Origin: Amycolatopsis taiwanensis DSM 45107
GTDB taxonomy: Bacteria; Actinomycetota; Actinomycetes; Mycobacteriales; Pseudonocardiaceae
Length of the DNA stretch: 64,000 bases
Direction of reading: 5' to 3'
Assembly (NCBI RefSeq): GCF_000519205.1
Contig: NZ_JAFB01000030.1
Location: forward strand, 47,044-111,043
In this document: positions 34,901 to 42,106 of the stretch, one piece after another
Numbering within the stretch: position 1 is the first letter of the stretch
Layout: every line of letters starts with the position of its first letter
Translations under genes and position numbers: made by a program
Notes under the pieces: generated by a model
Told to the model about the DNA's origin: nothing
Database searches by the model: none
The model's input: only the letters and a program-made list of their open reading frames with translations

Positions 34901-35751
34901 TCGGGGAAGATCTTGTACGACAGCTCGGTGTCCGGCACCACCGGGATGTGCACATCGAAGACCTTGTCGTACGAGTACCCGTGGCCCTGGCCGGTCTGCG
35001 TGCCCGAGTAGTGGAGCGCCCGCAGGCCGGTGTATCCCGCATGCGGCTTGCTGCTGTAGCCGCTGAGCGGGCCGCCGTCGGGAAAGCTGCGCACGTTCGG
35101 CAGCGGCGGCGGGGCCGGATCGTCGTTGGCCAGCAACAGTTCGGACATTTGCAGCAGCGGCCCGCCGTTGTTGGCGGTGATCTCCAGACGGTAGAACCGG
35201 GCGGTCACCGGCGTGCCGAGCCGGAAGGACCTGGTCTGGAAGCGGTCGGTGAACGACTGCCCGGCCTGCTGGTCGACCGGCGTCCAGGTGTTGCCGTCGT
35301 CCGAGCTTTCCAGAGTCCAGTCTTTCGGGTCGCGTTCGGCGAAGTCGTTGGCCGAGGTGACCGCGTAATGCGTGATCGTGGTGGGCTCCGAGAGCTGGAA
35401 CCGCACCCAGCCCGTCGGAGCGAACGCGAGCCACTTCGTGTCCGGGTTGCCGTCGAGGAGGTTCACCGCGATTTCGCCCGCGCCGGTGTTCTCGTCGCTG
35501 GCGGTCACGTCGGTGACCTTGCCGCGGACATCGCCGGGGATCGCGGACCCGTTGGCGCCGTTGACCCCGGAGGTCTTCGGGCGCCCGTGGTCGGTCTCCA
35601 CGGTGTCGACCCAGGTGGGCTGCGGATCGCCGGGCTCGAACGAGGACGAAAAGGCGATGGTGGCCGGTGCGGCCGTGGCGGGCGTTCCGAGCACCACCCC
35701 GCCGAGCGCCAACACGGTCATCAGTACCGACATGCCAGTGGTCCGGACCAT
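31957..35751 (-). CDS. Secreted GH92 alpha-1,2-mannosidase with discoidin-like domains
   Basis: A protein of about 1264 residues with a signal peptide (basic VRTTG, then a hydrophobic core ending TPATAAPA). An N-terminal F5/8-type C (discoidin) domain lies near residues 70-180 (KWLAFAPTGWVRFQLSEPTT; FSLRLGTPVTARFYRLEI-like). The GH92 catalytic part, about residues 420-1090, contains GFWDTYRTTWPAYSLLSPD, GEGMSWGLEGYLNDYGIANL, ETDGWGMAFTVPQDG, the catalytic-type GYPGDEDNGEMSAWY and GGRDLVINAPKN. A second discoidin-like domain ends the protein (GSYTYYRLELTGGPATLSEV). GH92 enzymes are calcium-dependent exo-mannosidases acting on mannans and N-glycans. The ATG at 35751 follows GAGGTT. Confidence 0.92.
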   Translation of the reverse strand: MVRTTGMSVLMTVLALGGVVLGTPATAAPATIAFSSSFEPGDPQPTWVDTVETDHGRPKTSGVNGANGSAIPGDVRGKVTDVTASDENTGAGEIAVNLLDGNPDTKWLAFAPTGWVRFQLSEPTTITHYAVTSANDFAERDPKDWTLESSDDGNTWTPVDQQAGQSFTDRFQTRSFRLGTPVTARFYRLEITANNGGPLLQMSELLLANDDPAPPPLPNVRSFPDGGPLSGYSSKPHAGYTGLRALHYSGTQTGQGHGYSYDKVFDVHIPVVPDTELSYKIFPEFTQSDLSYPSTNVAIDLAFTDGTYLSDLGATDQYGFTLSPQGQGAGKALYTNQWNLIRSAIGRVARGKTIARILIGYDNAAGPASFNGWVDDIAVAPVKPQPAARLSDNVLTTRGTNANGNFSRGNNFPATAVPHGFNFWTPETDAGSTSWLYRYQESNNAQNLPALQAFGLSHEPSPWMGDRQTFQVMPSAAAGVPDGNRTARALPFRHENETARPYYYGVKFENGVSGEIAPTDHAAMFRFTFPGTDANLIFDNVSNAGGLTLDPATNSVTGYSDVKSGLSAGAGRLYVYATFDQPATAGSMLPGDGRDNVRGYLSFRDHTVTMRIATSLISVDQAKKNLDLEIAPNTSFDSVRAAAQSAWDRQLGVIEVQGASQDQLTTLYSNLYRLFLYPNSGFENVGTADRPKYAYASPFTQQVVDGQLYVNNGFWDTYRTTWPAYSLLSPDMAGKMIDGFVQQYRDGGWIARWSSPGYADLMTGTSSDVAFADAYLKGVRNFDIQSAYDSAIKDATVAPPNSAVGRKGLDSSIFLGYTPTTTGEGMSWGLEGYLNDYGIANLSKKLADEAAPNDPRKQEYLDNYTYFLNRAQNYVNMFDPGVGFFQGRNPDGSFRLPAGQYDPRNWGGDYTETDGWGMAFTVPQDGQGLADLYGGKQGLADKLDQFFATQETATFPGAYGGTIHEMREARDVRMGQYGHSNQPAHHILYMYDYAGQPAQTQAKVREALSRLYVGSELGQGYPGDEDNGEMSAWYIFSALGFYPLQMGSPDYAVGSPLFTKATVHLAGGRDLVINAPKNNAKNVYVQGLRVNGKPWTSTSLPHDLLAKGGTLDFDLGPNPSKWGTGPQDAPVSITKGDQPPTPLADVTGPGKGTASDPVLFDNTSKTEAQVTTVQYQLAAPGNAVSYYTLTSGTQGTDPNGWVLSGSTDGQHWTTLDTRTGQTFRWRDQTRPFQVAHPGSYTYYRLELTGGPATLSEVELLGRPG

Positions 35752-35831
35752 GAATACAACCTCAACCACGTGGCCACCGGTCAGTCAAGAACCCTGGCGA
35801 ATCCTGGCCGAAAGCGGACAACGGCGACGGG

Positions 35832-36689
35832 TCAGGGTTGCGGCGGGATCTCCGCGGAGTCGACCAGCCGCAACTTGCGCCGGGCGCGTTCGTAGAAGGT
35901 GGTCATGCCCAGCCGGACCACGCGGGCGGCACCCGGCCGGGCACACAGGTCGATGCGCTCGCCCGGCGTGACGTACCCGCCGACCTGCCCGTCCACCTCG
36001 ACGGCCAGCCGGCCGCTGCCCGGCAGGATGTGCAGCGTGACCCGCTCGTCCACCGAGAGGACCACGCCGCGGTTGTACGCGGAGTGCGGGGCGGCGGGGG
36101 TCACCAGCAGCGCCTCGACCGTGGGGCTGGTGATCGGCCCGCCGGCGGAGAAGCTGTAGGCGGTGGACCCGGTCGGAGTCGCGACGATGACCGCGTCCGC
36201 GGCGTAGCTGACGAACGGCTGGTCGTCGACGCGGACCGACACGATGGCGCTGCGGTCCCCCGGCACGCGCACCACGGCCACGTCGTTGAACGCCGTGATG
36301 GTCCGTCCCTCCAGCACCGCGGTGATGGCCAACCGGGGTTCGATGGTGAACTCGCGGGCGTCGATGGCGGACAGCGCGGCGGGCAGATCCGGCACGTCGA
36401 CCTCGGCCAGGAACCCGAGCTTGCCCAGGTTCACGCCGAGGACCGGGGCCTGCCCCGAGGCAAGACGCATCGCGCGCAACATCGTGCCGTCACCGCCGAG
36501 ACTGACCACCAGGTCGGACCGGCGCCCGAGCTCCTCCGGGGCGACCGGGACCGCGGCACAACGCAGCCTGGCGATCTCACCGTCGATGCCGAGGATCTCG
36601 ATGTCGCGGCAGGCCGCCCAGTCGAGCACCGCCGTGACCGCGGCCTCGGAATCACGCTGTGGATGCAGGACAAGACCGGCGCAACGCAT
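35832..36689 (-). CDS. nadK: NAD kinase
   Basis: Phosphorylates NAD to NADP. The 285-residue protein contains the diagnostic GGDGTMLRAMR, the LGVNLGKLGFLAEV segment, the TPTGSTAYSFSAGGP motif and a C-terminal beta-sandwich. The start is ATG at 36689 or GTG at 36695; neither has a clear ribosome-binding site. It may be a second NAD kinase, since primary actinobacterial copies usually sit beside recN. It is divergent from the hydrogenase operon 150 bp away. Confidence 0.92.
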   Translation of the reverse strand: MRCAGLVLHPQRDSEAAVTAVLDWAACRDIEILGIDGEIARLRCAAVPVAPEELGRRSDLVVSLGGDGTMLRAMRLASGQAPVLGVNLGKLGFLAEVDVPDLPAALSAIDAREFTIEPRLAITAVLEGRTITAFNDVAVVRVPGDRSAIVSVRVDDQPFVSYAADAVIVATPTGSTAYSFSAGGPITSPTVEALLVTPAAPHSAYNRGVVLSVDERVTLHILPGSGRLAVEVDGQVGGYVTPGERIDLCARPGAARVVRLGMTTFYERARRKLRLVDSAEIPPQP

Positions 36690-36770
36690 TCTCACAGTGT
36701 CCGCTTGCCCGGCCGCCCCGGCGACCGCTGGGGATCCCGGTGTGACGTTCGGTTGCTACCCATGTTCATG

Positions 36771-36800
36771 GCAGTGATCCCCGCTGATCCCCGCTGATCC
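36771..36800 (+). promoter_or_regulatory. Three tandem 10-bp repeats upstream of the hydrogenase operon
   Basis: Three consecutive copies, GCAGTGATCC, CCGCTGATCC and CCGCTGATCC, end about 38 bp before the first start codon of the hydrogenase operon. Their helical-turn spacing suggests binding of an activator or repressor to one DNA face. Confidence 0.5.
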
Positions 36801-36838
36801 GACTATCCGCACCCGCTTCGGCTGACACGAGAGTTGAC

Positions 36839-37459
36839 ATGACGATTTCGCCGACCGGCACCGACTCGGTGGGTGCGTTGTTCGAGCGCCGCACCGGCCC
36901 CGTCGAGGAGCTCGCCGCACATGCGCGGGACATCGCGGTGACCTGTCACGCCATGGCAGGGAGGTTTCACCGCGGCGGCAAGCTCGTGGTGTTCGGCAAC
37001 GGCGGATCGAGCACCGATGCCCAGCACATCGCGGTGGAGTTCGTGCATCCGGTGATCATGGGAAAGCGGGCGCTGCCCGCGATCTCCCTGACCGCGGACG
37101 TCGCGACGCTCACCGGCGTGGCCAGTCACCATGGCGTCGCGGAGATCTTCGCGCACCAGTTGAAGTGCCTCGGCGAACCCGCGGACATCGCGCTCGGCGT
37201 GTCCACCGACGGTCACTGCGCGAACGTGTTGCGTGGCCTGGAGACCGCCCACGAGATCGGCATGCTCGCGGTCGCGCTGACCGGAGGGGACGGCGGCCTG
37301 ATCGCGGCGAGCGACGCGGTGGACCACGTGCTCATCGCGCGGTCGCCCGATCCACGCGTCGTCAAGGAAGTGCACGTCACCGCCTACCACATCCTGTGGG
37401 AGCTGGTCCACGTGCTGTTCGAGCAACCCGGCCTGTTCGAGCCGGGGATGGTCCGGTGA
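36839..37459 (+). CDS. SIS-domain protein, GmhA (phosphoheptose isomerase)-like, hydrogenase-operon type
   Basis: A 206-residue SIS-domain protein. LVVFGNGGSSTDAQHIAVEF and IALGVSTDGHCANVLRGLE are the phosphosugar-binding loops seen in sedoheptulose-7-phosphate isomerases. It is the first gene of an operon dedicated to a [NiFe] hydrogenase. SIS proteins of this type are known passengers of actinobacterial group 1h/5 hydrogenase loci, but I know of no established role there. Its stop overlaps the next start as GTGA. It is paired with a second SIS gene two positions on. Confidence 0.88.
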   Translation: MTISPTGTDSVGALFERRTGPVEELAAHARDIAVTCHAMAGRFHRGGKLVVFGNGGSSTDAQHIAVEFVHPVIMGKRALPAISLTADVATLTGVASHHGVAEIFAHQLKCLGEPADIALGVSTDGHCANVLRGLETAHEIGMLAVALTGGDGGLIAASDAVDHVLIARSPDPRVVKEVHVTAYHILWELVHVLFEQPGLFEPGMVR

Positions 37460-37674
37460 ACACCGGGCCGGGCGCGTGCTCCGGCGGAACCTGCGTGACC
37501 TGTTCGGACCGTGCGGTGGCGGTCACCGTGGTGCGCTTGCTCGATGACGCGCTCGCCGAGGTCGACCCCGGAGACGGCCGGGTGGAGGAGATCAGCGTCG
37601 CGCTCGTCACGGCACAGGCCGGCGACACGGTGCTCGTCCACGCAGGCGAAGCGATCGGAGTGATAACCAGATGA
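37456..37674 (+). CDS. HypC/HupF-like small protein without the N-terminal Met-Cys
   Basis: A 72-residue protein. The second half (ISVALVTAQAGDTVLVHAGE, then AIGVI) matches the C-terminal part of HypC chaperones (VSLALVPEA-VGDYVLVHAGFAI). The N-terminus differs: instead of MCLAIP it reads MNTGPGACSGGTCVTCSDRA, with three Cys. HypC uses Cys2 to carry the Fe(CN)2CO precursor, so this paralog must work differently, perhaps through the CxxxxCxxC cluster. It overlaps both neighbouring SIS genes by 4 nt. It is separate from the true hypC at 38390. Confidence 0.75.
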   Translation: MNTGPGACSGGTCVTCSDRAVAVTVVRLLDDALAEVDPGDGRVEEISVALVTAQAGDTVLVHAGEAIGVITR

Positions 37675-38372
37675 TCGACGTGGTTGATCAGCCCGGCCCG
37701 GACGGCGGCGCGGAGTCGCTCTATCCGTTCCTGCACGCCGGCCGGGCGGATCTCGACAGCGTGCTGGCCGAGGCACAGGCGTCCACTGTGGACAAGATCG
37801 CGGAGGTGGTGGCGCTGCGCCGCACGGTCTGCCGCCGCGACGCGCGGCGGTTGGGGGACTGCGCGCGGCAGCTGGCCGAGCGGTTCGCCGCGGGCGGGCG
37901 GCTGTTCGCGTTCGGCAACGGCGGGAGTTCGACCGACGCCCAGGACCTCGCGGGCCTGTTCCTGAACCCCGGCGGCATGGACGCGCCGCCGCTGCCGGCC
38001 TTCGGGCTGACCAACGACATCGCGGTCATCACCGCCCTGTCCAACGACGTCTCGTTCGACGTCGTGTTCTCCCGGCAGATCGGTGCGTTCGGCCGCCCGC
38101 GCGACATCGCGGTCGGGCTGTCCACCAGCGGCAACTCGGCGAACCTGCTGCGCGCGTTCGACGAGGCGAGCACGCGCGGCCTGCTGACCATCGGAATCGC
38201 CGGCTACGACGGCGGAAAGATGGCCGAGTCGAAGAGCATCGACTACCTGTTCGTGGTGCCCTCCCCGTCGGTGCACCGCGTCCAGGAAGCGCAGACAACC
38301 CTGTACCACGCCTTGTGGGAACTCACCGTCGACGCCCTCGCCGCCGGTGCGGACGCCGCGGCGAGCCGGTGA
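37671..38372 (+). CDS. Second SIS-domain protein of the hydrogenase operon
   Basis: A 233-residue SIS-domain protein with a longer N-terminal extension than the first copy. LFAFGNGGSSTDAQDLAGLF and IAVGLSTSGNSANLLRAFDE form the phosphosugar site. The copy keeps Ser-Thr-Ser-Gly in the second loop where the first has Ser-Thr-Asp-Gly, so they are diverged paralogs. GmhA enzymes are tetramers, and a mixed complex of the two is conceivable. It starts in a 4-nt overlap with the HypC-like gene and ends 17 nt before hypC. Confidence 0.87.
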   Translation: MIDVVDQPGPDGGAESLYPFLHAGRADLDSVLAEAQASTVDKIAEVVALRRTVCRRDARRLGDCARQLAERFAAGGRLFAFGNGGSSTDAQDLAGLFLNPGGMDAPPLPAFGLTNDIAVITALSNDVSFDVVFSRQIGAFGRPRDIAVGLSTSGNSANLLRAFDEASTRGLLTIGIAGYDGGKMAESKSIDYLFVVPSPSVHRVQEAQTTLYHALWELTVDALAAGADAAASR

Positions 38373-38389
38373 GCGGAACGGAGCGCAGC

Positions 38390-38662
38390 ATGTGCCTGGC
38401 CATTCCGGGAGAGGTCGTCGAGATCGACGCCCTCCGGCCCGACCTCGCCACGGTCGCGGTGAGCGGGGTCCGGCGGGTGATCAATACCGGGCTGCTCGGT
38501 GACGCGCCGCCGGCGGTGGGCGACTGGGTGTTGATCCACGTCGGTTTCGCACTGTCCAAGATAGACGAAGCCGAGGCGAAGGCGGTGCTGGACTTCCTGG
38601 ACGGAATCGGGCAGTCCTATCAGGACGAGCTGGCCGCGCTGAAAGCCTCGCGGATCGAATAG
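38390..38662 (+). CDS. hypC: Hydrogenase maturation chaperone HypC
   Basis: A 90-residue chaperone starting MCLAIPGEVVEID, with the essential Cys2, followed by the HypC beta-barrel pattern (GVRRVINTGLL; GDWVLIHVGFALSKID). It shuttles the Fe(CN)2CO group between HypD and the large-subunit precursor. The start is fixed at 38390 because the Cys must be residue 2; an upstream GTG overlapping the SIS stop would bury it. Confidence 0.96.
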   Translation: MCLAIPGEVVEIDALRPDLATVAVSGVRRVINTGLLGDAPPAVGDWVLIHVGFALSKIDEAEAKAVLDFLDGIGQSYQDELAALKASRIE

Positions 38663-38676
38663 GGCGGGAAGGAACA

Positions 38677-39804
38677 ATGCGCTTCGTCGACGAGTACCGG
38701 GACGCGGACAAGGCCCACGCGCTGTCCGCGAAGATCGCCGGACTGTGCGAGCCCGGGCGGGAGTACCGGTTCATGGAGGTGTGCGGCGGGCACACCCACA
38801 CGATCTACAAGCACGGCCTGGAGGACTACCTGCCCGAACGGATCTCACTGGTGCACGGGCCGGGCTGTCCGGTGTGCGTGATCCCGATGGGCCGGGTGGA
38901 CGACGCCATCCACATCGCGCGGCAGCCGGACGTGCTGATGACCTCGTTCGGCGACATGATGCGTGTGCCCGGCTCTGGCGGGAACTTCTTCGATTCCAAC
39001 GCCGAAGGCACCAACATCCGCATGGTCTATTCGCCACTGGACGCGCTCAAGCTCGCGCGAGGGAACCCGGACCTGCGGGTCGTGTTCATGGGCATCGGGT
39101 TCGAGACCACCGCGCCGTCGACCGCGATGACGCTCCTGCGCGCGGCGGCCGAAGGCCTGCGGAACTTCTCCGTATTCTGCAACCACGTCACGATCATCCC
39201 GGCGATGAAGGCGATCCTGGACTCGCCGGACCTCCGGCTGGACGGCTTCCTTGGGCCAGGGCACGTGTCCACTGTGATCGGTTGCCGGCCGTACGAGTTC
39301 GTCGCGCGGGATTACGGGAAGCCGGTCGTGGTGTCGGGTTTCGAACCGCTCGACATCCTGCAGTCGATCTACCTGCTGATGCTTCAGCTCGCCGAGGGCC
39401 GTGCGGAGGTGGAGAACCAGTATTCGCGAGTGGTGCCGCCGGAGGGCAACCCGGTGGCGCTGCGCGCGATCGGCACGGTCATGGAGCCGCGGCCGTACTT
39501 CGAGTGGCGCGGGCTCGGGTTCATCTCGCATTCCGCGCTGCGGATCAAGGACTCCTACGCGGCCTTCGACGCCGAGCGGATCTTCGACCTGCCCGGGGTC
39601 CGGGTCGCCGACCCGAAGGCGTGCCAGTGCGGTGAGGTGCTCAAGGGCGTGCTGAAACCGTGGGAGTGCAAGGTGTTCGGCACCGCGTGCACACCTGAGA
39701 CCCCGATCGGGACCTGCATGGTGTCGCCGGAAGGCGCCTGCGCCGCTTACTACAACTTCGGCCGGTTCACCCGGCAGCGGGTAAAGGAGGCGAGTGGAGC
39801 ATGA
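38677..39804 (+). CDS. hypD: Hydrogenase maturation protein HypD
   Basis: A 375-residue [4Fe-4S] scaffold on which the Fe(CN)2CO unit is assembled. Signature motifs are MEVCGGHTHTIYKHG (about 32-46), HGPGCPVCVIPMGR, GFETTAPSTA and a C-terminal Cys cluster (CQCGEVLKG; FGTACTPETPIGTCMVSPEG). GGGAAGGAAC precedes the ATG. Its stop overlaps the ATG of a small ORF. Confidence 0.97.
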   Translation: MRFVDEYRDADKAHALSAKIAGLCEPGREYRFMEVCGGHTHTIYKHGLEDYLPERISLVHGPGCPVCVIPMGRVDDAIHIARQPDVLMTSFGDMMRVPGSGGNFFDSNAEGTNIRMVYSPLDALKLARGNPDLRVVFMGIGFETTAPSTAMTLLRAAAEGLRNFSVFCNHVTIIPAMKAILDSPDLRLDGFLGPGHVSTVIGCRPYEFVARDYGKPVVVSGFEPLDILQSIYLLMLQLAEGRAEVENQYSRVVPPEGNPVALRAIGTVMEPRPYFEWRGLGFISHSALRIKDSYAAFDAERIFDLPGVRVADPKACQCGEVLKGVLKPWECKVFGTACTPETPIGTCMVSPEGACAAYYNFGRFTRQRVKEASGA

Positions 39805-39974
39805 AGCCAACTCGCGGCTGGCAGGGTGACCACAGAGCGCGCCGCCGCCAGGCCCCGCTATCGGGGCGGCAGGGCGCCAGTGTGGACGACGTGATCCGAG
39901 TTCGTCAGGAGCGCCCTGTCGACACGATCGCGGTCGCGCGCAAACTCGCGGAGAAGGAGGTGAGTCACACATGA
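39801..39974 (+). CDS. 57-residue small ORF translationally coupled between hypD and hypE
   Basis: ATG at 39801 overlaps the hypD stop and its own TGA overlaps the hypE ATG (39971), both as ATGA. The predicted protein is basic at the N-terminus (MKPTRGWQGDHRARRRQAPL) and helical-looking at the C-terminus (RPVDTIAVARKLAEKEVSHT). It has no Cys, no signal peptide and no membrane segment. AAAGGAGG lies about 10 nt upstream. The double coupling argues that it is translated, or at least that the frame is kept open for coupling. I do not recognise a family. Confidence 0.6.
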   Translation: MKPTRGWQGDHRARRRQAPLSGRQGASVDDVIRVRQERPVDTIAVARKLAEKEVSHT

Positions 39975-41068
39975 CCGGCACCGAATTGTCCACACAGGAT
40001 GGTCGTGAGCAGCTCGTGCTCGACCGGATCGACCGGGTGCGCCGTGCCCCGGCCCGGGTCCGGGGAGAGCGGGTCACCCTGGCGCACGGCTCCGGCGGCA
40101 AGGCGACCCACACGCTGATCGAAGCCATCTTCCTGGAGGCCTTCCGCAATCCACTGCTCGAACCACTCGACGACGCGGCCCAGCTGCGTTTGGATGGTGC
40201 TCGCCTCGCGCTGACCACCGACTCGTTCGTGGTGTCGCCGCTGTTCTTCCCCGGTGGGAACATCGGCGACCTCGCGGTCAACGGCACGGTCAACGATCTC
40301 GCCGTATCCGGTGCCACGCCGAAATATCTGACCGCCTCCTTCATCCTGGAGGAGGGCTTCGAAGTCGCCGACCTGAGCCGTGTGGTCGAGTCGATGCGCA
40401 ACGCCGCTCGTGTGGCGGGCGTGGACGTGGTCACCGGCGACACCAAGGTGGTGCAGCGTGGCAAGGCCGACGGCTGCTATATCAACACCGCCGGGATCGG
40501 CGTGGTGAGCCACCCTGGCGAGTTGGGCGCCGCCACCGTCCGCGACGGCGATGCGGTGCTGGTGTCGGGCCCGATCGGCGAACACGGCGTCACGATCATG
40601 TTGGCGCGTGGTGAGCTGGAGATCGACGCCGAGCTCACCTCCGATACCGCGCCCGTGCACGGCTTGGTCGCCGGCCTGCTGGCCGCCGCGCCCGGCGTGC
40701 GGATGCTGCGGGACGCGACCCGCGGCGGCGTCGCCACGGTGCTCAACGAGGTGGCCACGGCCGCGAACGCGGCGGTCGTCGTCGACGAGGACGCGGTTCC
40801 CGTGCGCACCGGGGTCCGCGGTGCTTGCGAACTCCTTGGTATCGACCCGCTTTACGTTGCCTGCGAAGGCCGGATCGTGGCCGTGGTCGACGGTGCCCAG
40901 GCGGACGCCGCGCTCGCGGCGATGCGCGGGCACCGCCTCGGCGAAGGGGCCGCGGTGATTGGCCGCGTACGGGCCGAGCCGCCGGGCATGGTCCTGCTCA
41001 ACACGGCCTTCGGCGGAACCCGCGTCGTCGACCTGCTCGTCGGCGACCCGCTCCCGAGGATCTGCTGA
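39971..41068 (+). CDS. hypE: Hydrogenase maturation protein HypE
   Basis: A 365-residue protein of the AIR-synthase/ThiL-like fold that dehydrates the thiocarbamate on its C-terminal Cys to thiocyanate, the cyanide donor. It begins its core with VTLAHGSGGKATHTLIE, has FPGGNIGDLAVNGTVNDLAV, and ends exactly with the required PRIC terminal cysteine. The carbamoyl donor HypF is not encoded in this window. It overlaps hypA by 1 nt. Confidence 0.97.
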   Translation: MTGTELSTQDGREQLVLDRIDRVRRAPARVRGERVTLAHGSGGKATHTLIEAIFLEAFRNPLLEPLDDAAQLRLDGARLALTTDSFVVSPLFFPGGNIGDLAVNGTVNDLAVSGATPKYLTASFILEEGFEVADLSRVVESMRNAARVAGVDVVTGDTKVVQRGKADGCYINTAGIGVVSHPGELGAATVRDGDAVLVSGPIGEHGVTIMLARGELEIDAELTSDTAPVHGLVAGLLAAAPGVRMLRDATRGGVATVLNEVATAANAAVVVDEDAVPVRTGVRGACELLGIDPLYVACEGRIVAVVDGAQADAALAAMRGHRLGEGAAVIGRVRAEPPGMVLLNTAFGGTRVVDLLVGDPLPRIC

Positions 41069-41397
41069 TGCACGAGCTGTCAATCACACAATGCGTCGTC
41101 GACGCCATTGCCGAGCGGTTCGCCGACAGCCGGGTGCTGGCCGTGCGGCTGGAGATCGGGAAGCTGTCCGGCGTGGTGCCGGACGCGGTCCGGTTCTGCT
41201 TCGACCTGGTCGCCGAGGGGACTTCGGTGGCCGGCGCGCGACTGGACATCGACGAGCCGGCGGGCTGCGCGACCTGCCGGACCTGCGGCGGGTTGTTCGA
41301 GATCGACCAGCCGATCCTGATGTGCCCGTGCGGCAGCGCCGACGTCGAGGTGACCTCGGGCGGCGAGCTGCGGATCTTCTCGGTGGAGGTGGCCTGA
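41068..41397 (+). CDS. hypA: Hydrogenase nickel-insertion protein HypA
   Basis: A 109-residue nickel chaperone starting MHELSITQCVVDAIAERF, with Ni-binding His2. The zinc site uses the paired Cys motifs CATCRTCGG and MCPCGS. It works with HypB to load Ni into the large subunit after Fe(CN)2CO insertion. The start overlaps the hypE stop (TGATG), and hypB follows within 1 nt. Confidence 0.96.
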   Translation: MHELSITQCVVDAIAERFADSRVLAVRLEIGKLSGVVPDAVRFCFDLVAEGTSVAGARLDIDEPAGCATCRTCGGLFEIDQPILMCPCGSADVEVTSGGELRIFSVEVA

Positions 41398-41398
41398 A

Positions 41399-42106
41399 AT
41401 GTGCGGTAGTTGCGGTTGCGAGGAGACCGGCCGGACGGTGACGGTCCAGGAGCGGGTGCTGGACCGCAACGACCACCTGGCCGAGCACAACCGGGCGTGG
41501 CTGGCCGACCGCGCGATCCTCGCGGTGAACCTGATGAGCTCGCCCGGTTCGGGCAAGACCACGTTGCTGGAGCGCGCGATCGAGGACCTGCGCGATCGGC
41601 TCACGCTCGCGGTGATCGAGGGGGATCAGGCGACCCCGCTGGACGCCGATCGCATTCGCGCCACCGGTTGCCCGGCGGTCCAGATCAACACCGGGGCGGG
41701 CTGTCATCTCGACGCCGCGATGCTGGCCGGTGCGCTGCGGGACCTCGGCCCCGCGCCGGGCTCGGTGGTGTTCGTGGAAAACGTCGGCAACCTGGTCTGC
41801 CCCGCGATGTTCGACCTCGGCGAGGACCACCGCGCGGTGGTCATGTCCGTCACCGAAGGCGCCGACAAGCCGCTGAAGTACCCGCACATGTTCCGCACGG
41901 CCGACGTGGTGCTGCTGAACAAGGTCGACCTGTTACCGCACGTCGACTTCGATCCCGACCGCTTCCGCGATCTCTTGCGGCAGGTCAACACCGCGGCCGC
42001 GGTGCTCCCGGTGTCCGCGACGCGGGGCGACGGGCTCGGCGAGTGGTACAGCTGGCTGGCCGGCCGGCGACGGGTACTGGCGGCGGCGGTGGAGGCAATG
42101 CTGTGA
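41399..42106 (+). CDS. hypB: Hydrogenase nickel-insertion GTPase HypB
   Basis: A 235-residue SIMIBI GTPase. The N-terminus MCGSCGCEE is the high-affinity Ni motif (Cys2, Cys5, Cys7). The P-loop is MSSPGSGKTTLLE, followed by VIEGDQATPLDADRI and VLLNKVDLLPH. There is no His-rich storage stretch. The stop overlaps the next gene as GTGA. Confidence 0.97.
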   Translation: MCGSCGCEETGRTVTVQERVLDRNDHLAEHNRAWLADRAILAVNLMSSPGSGKTTLLERAIEDLRDRLTLAVIEGDQATPLDADRIRATGCPAVQINTGAGCHLDAAMLAGALRDLGPAPGSVVFVENVGNLVCPAMFDLGEDHRAVVMSVTEGADKPLKYPHMFRTADVVLLNKVDLLPHVDFDPDRFRDLLRQVNTAAAVLPVSATRGDGLGEWYSWLAGRRRVLAAAVEAML

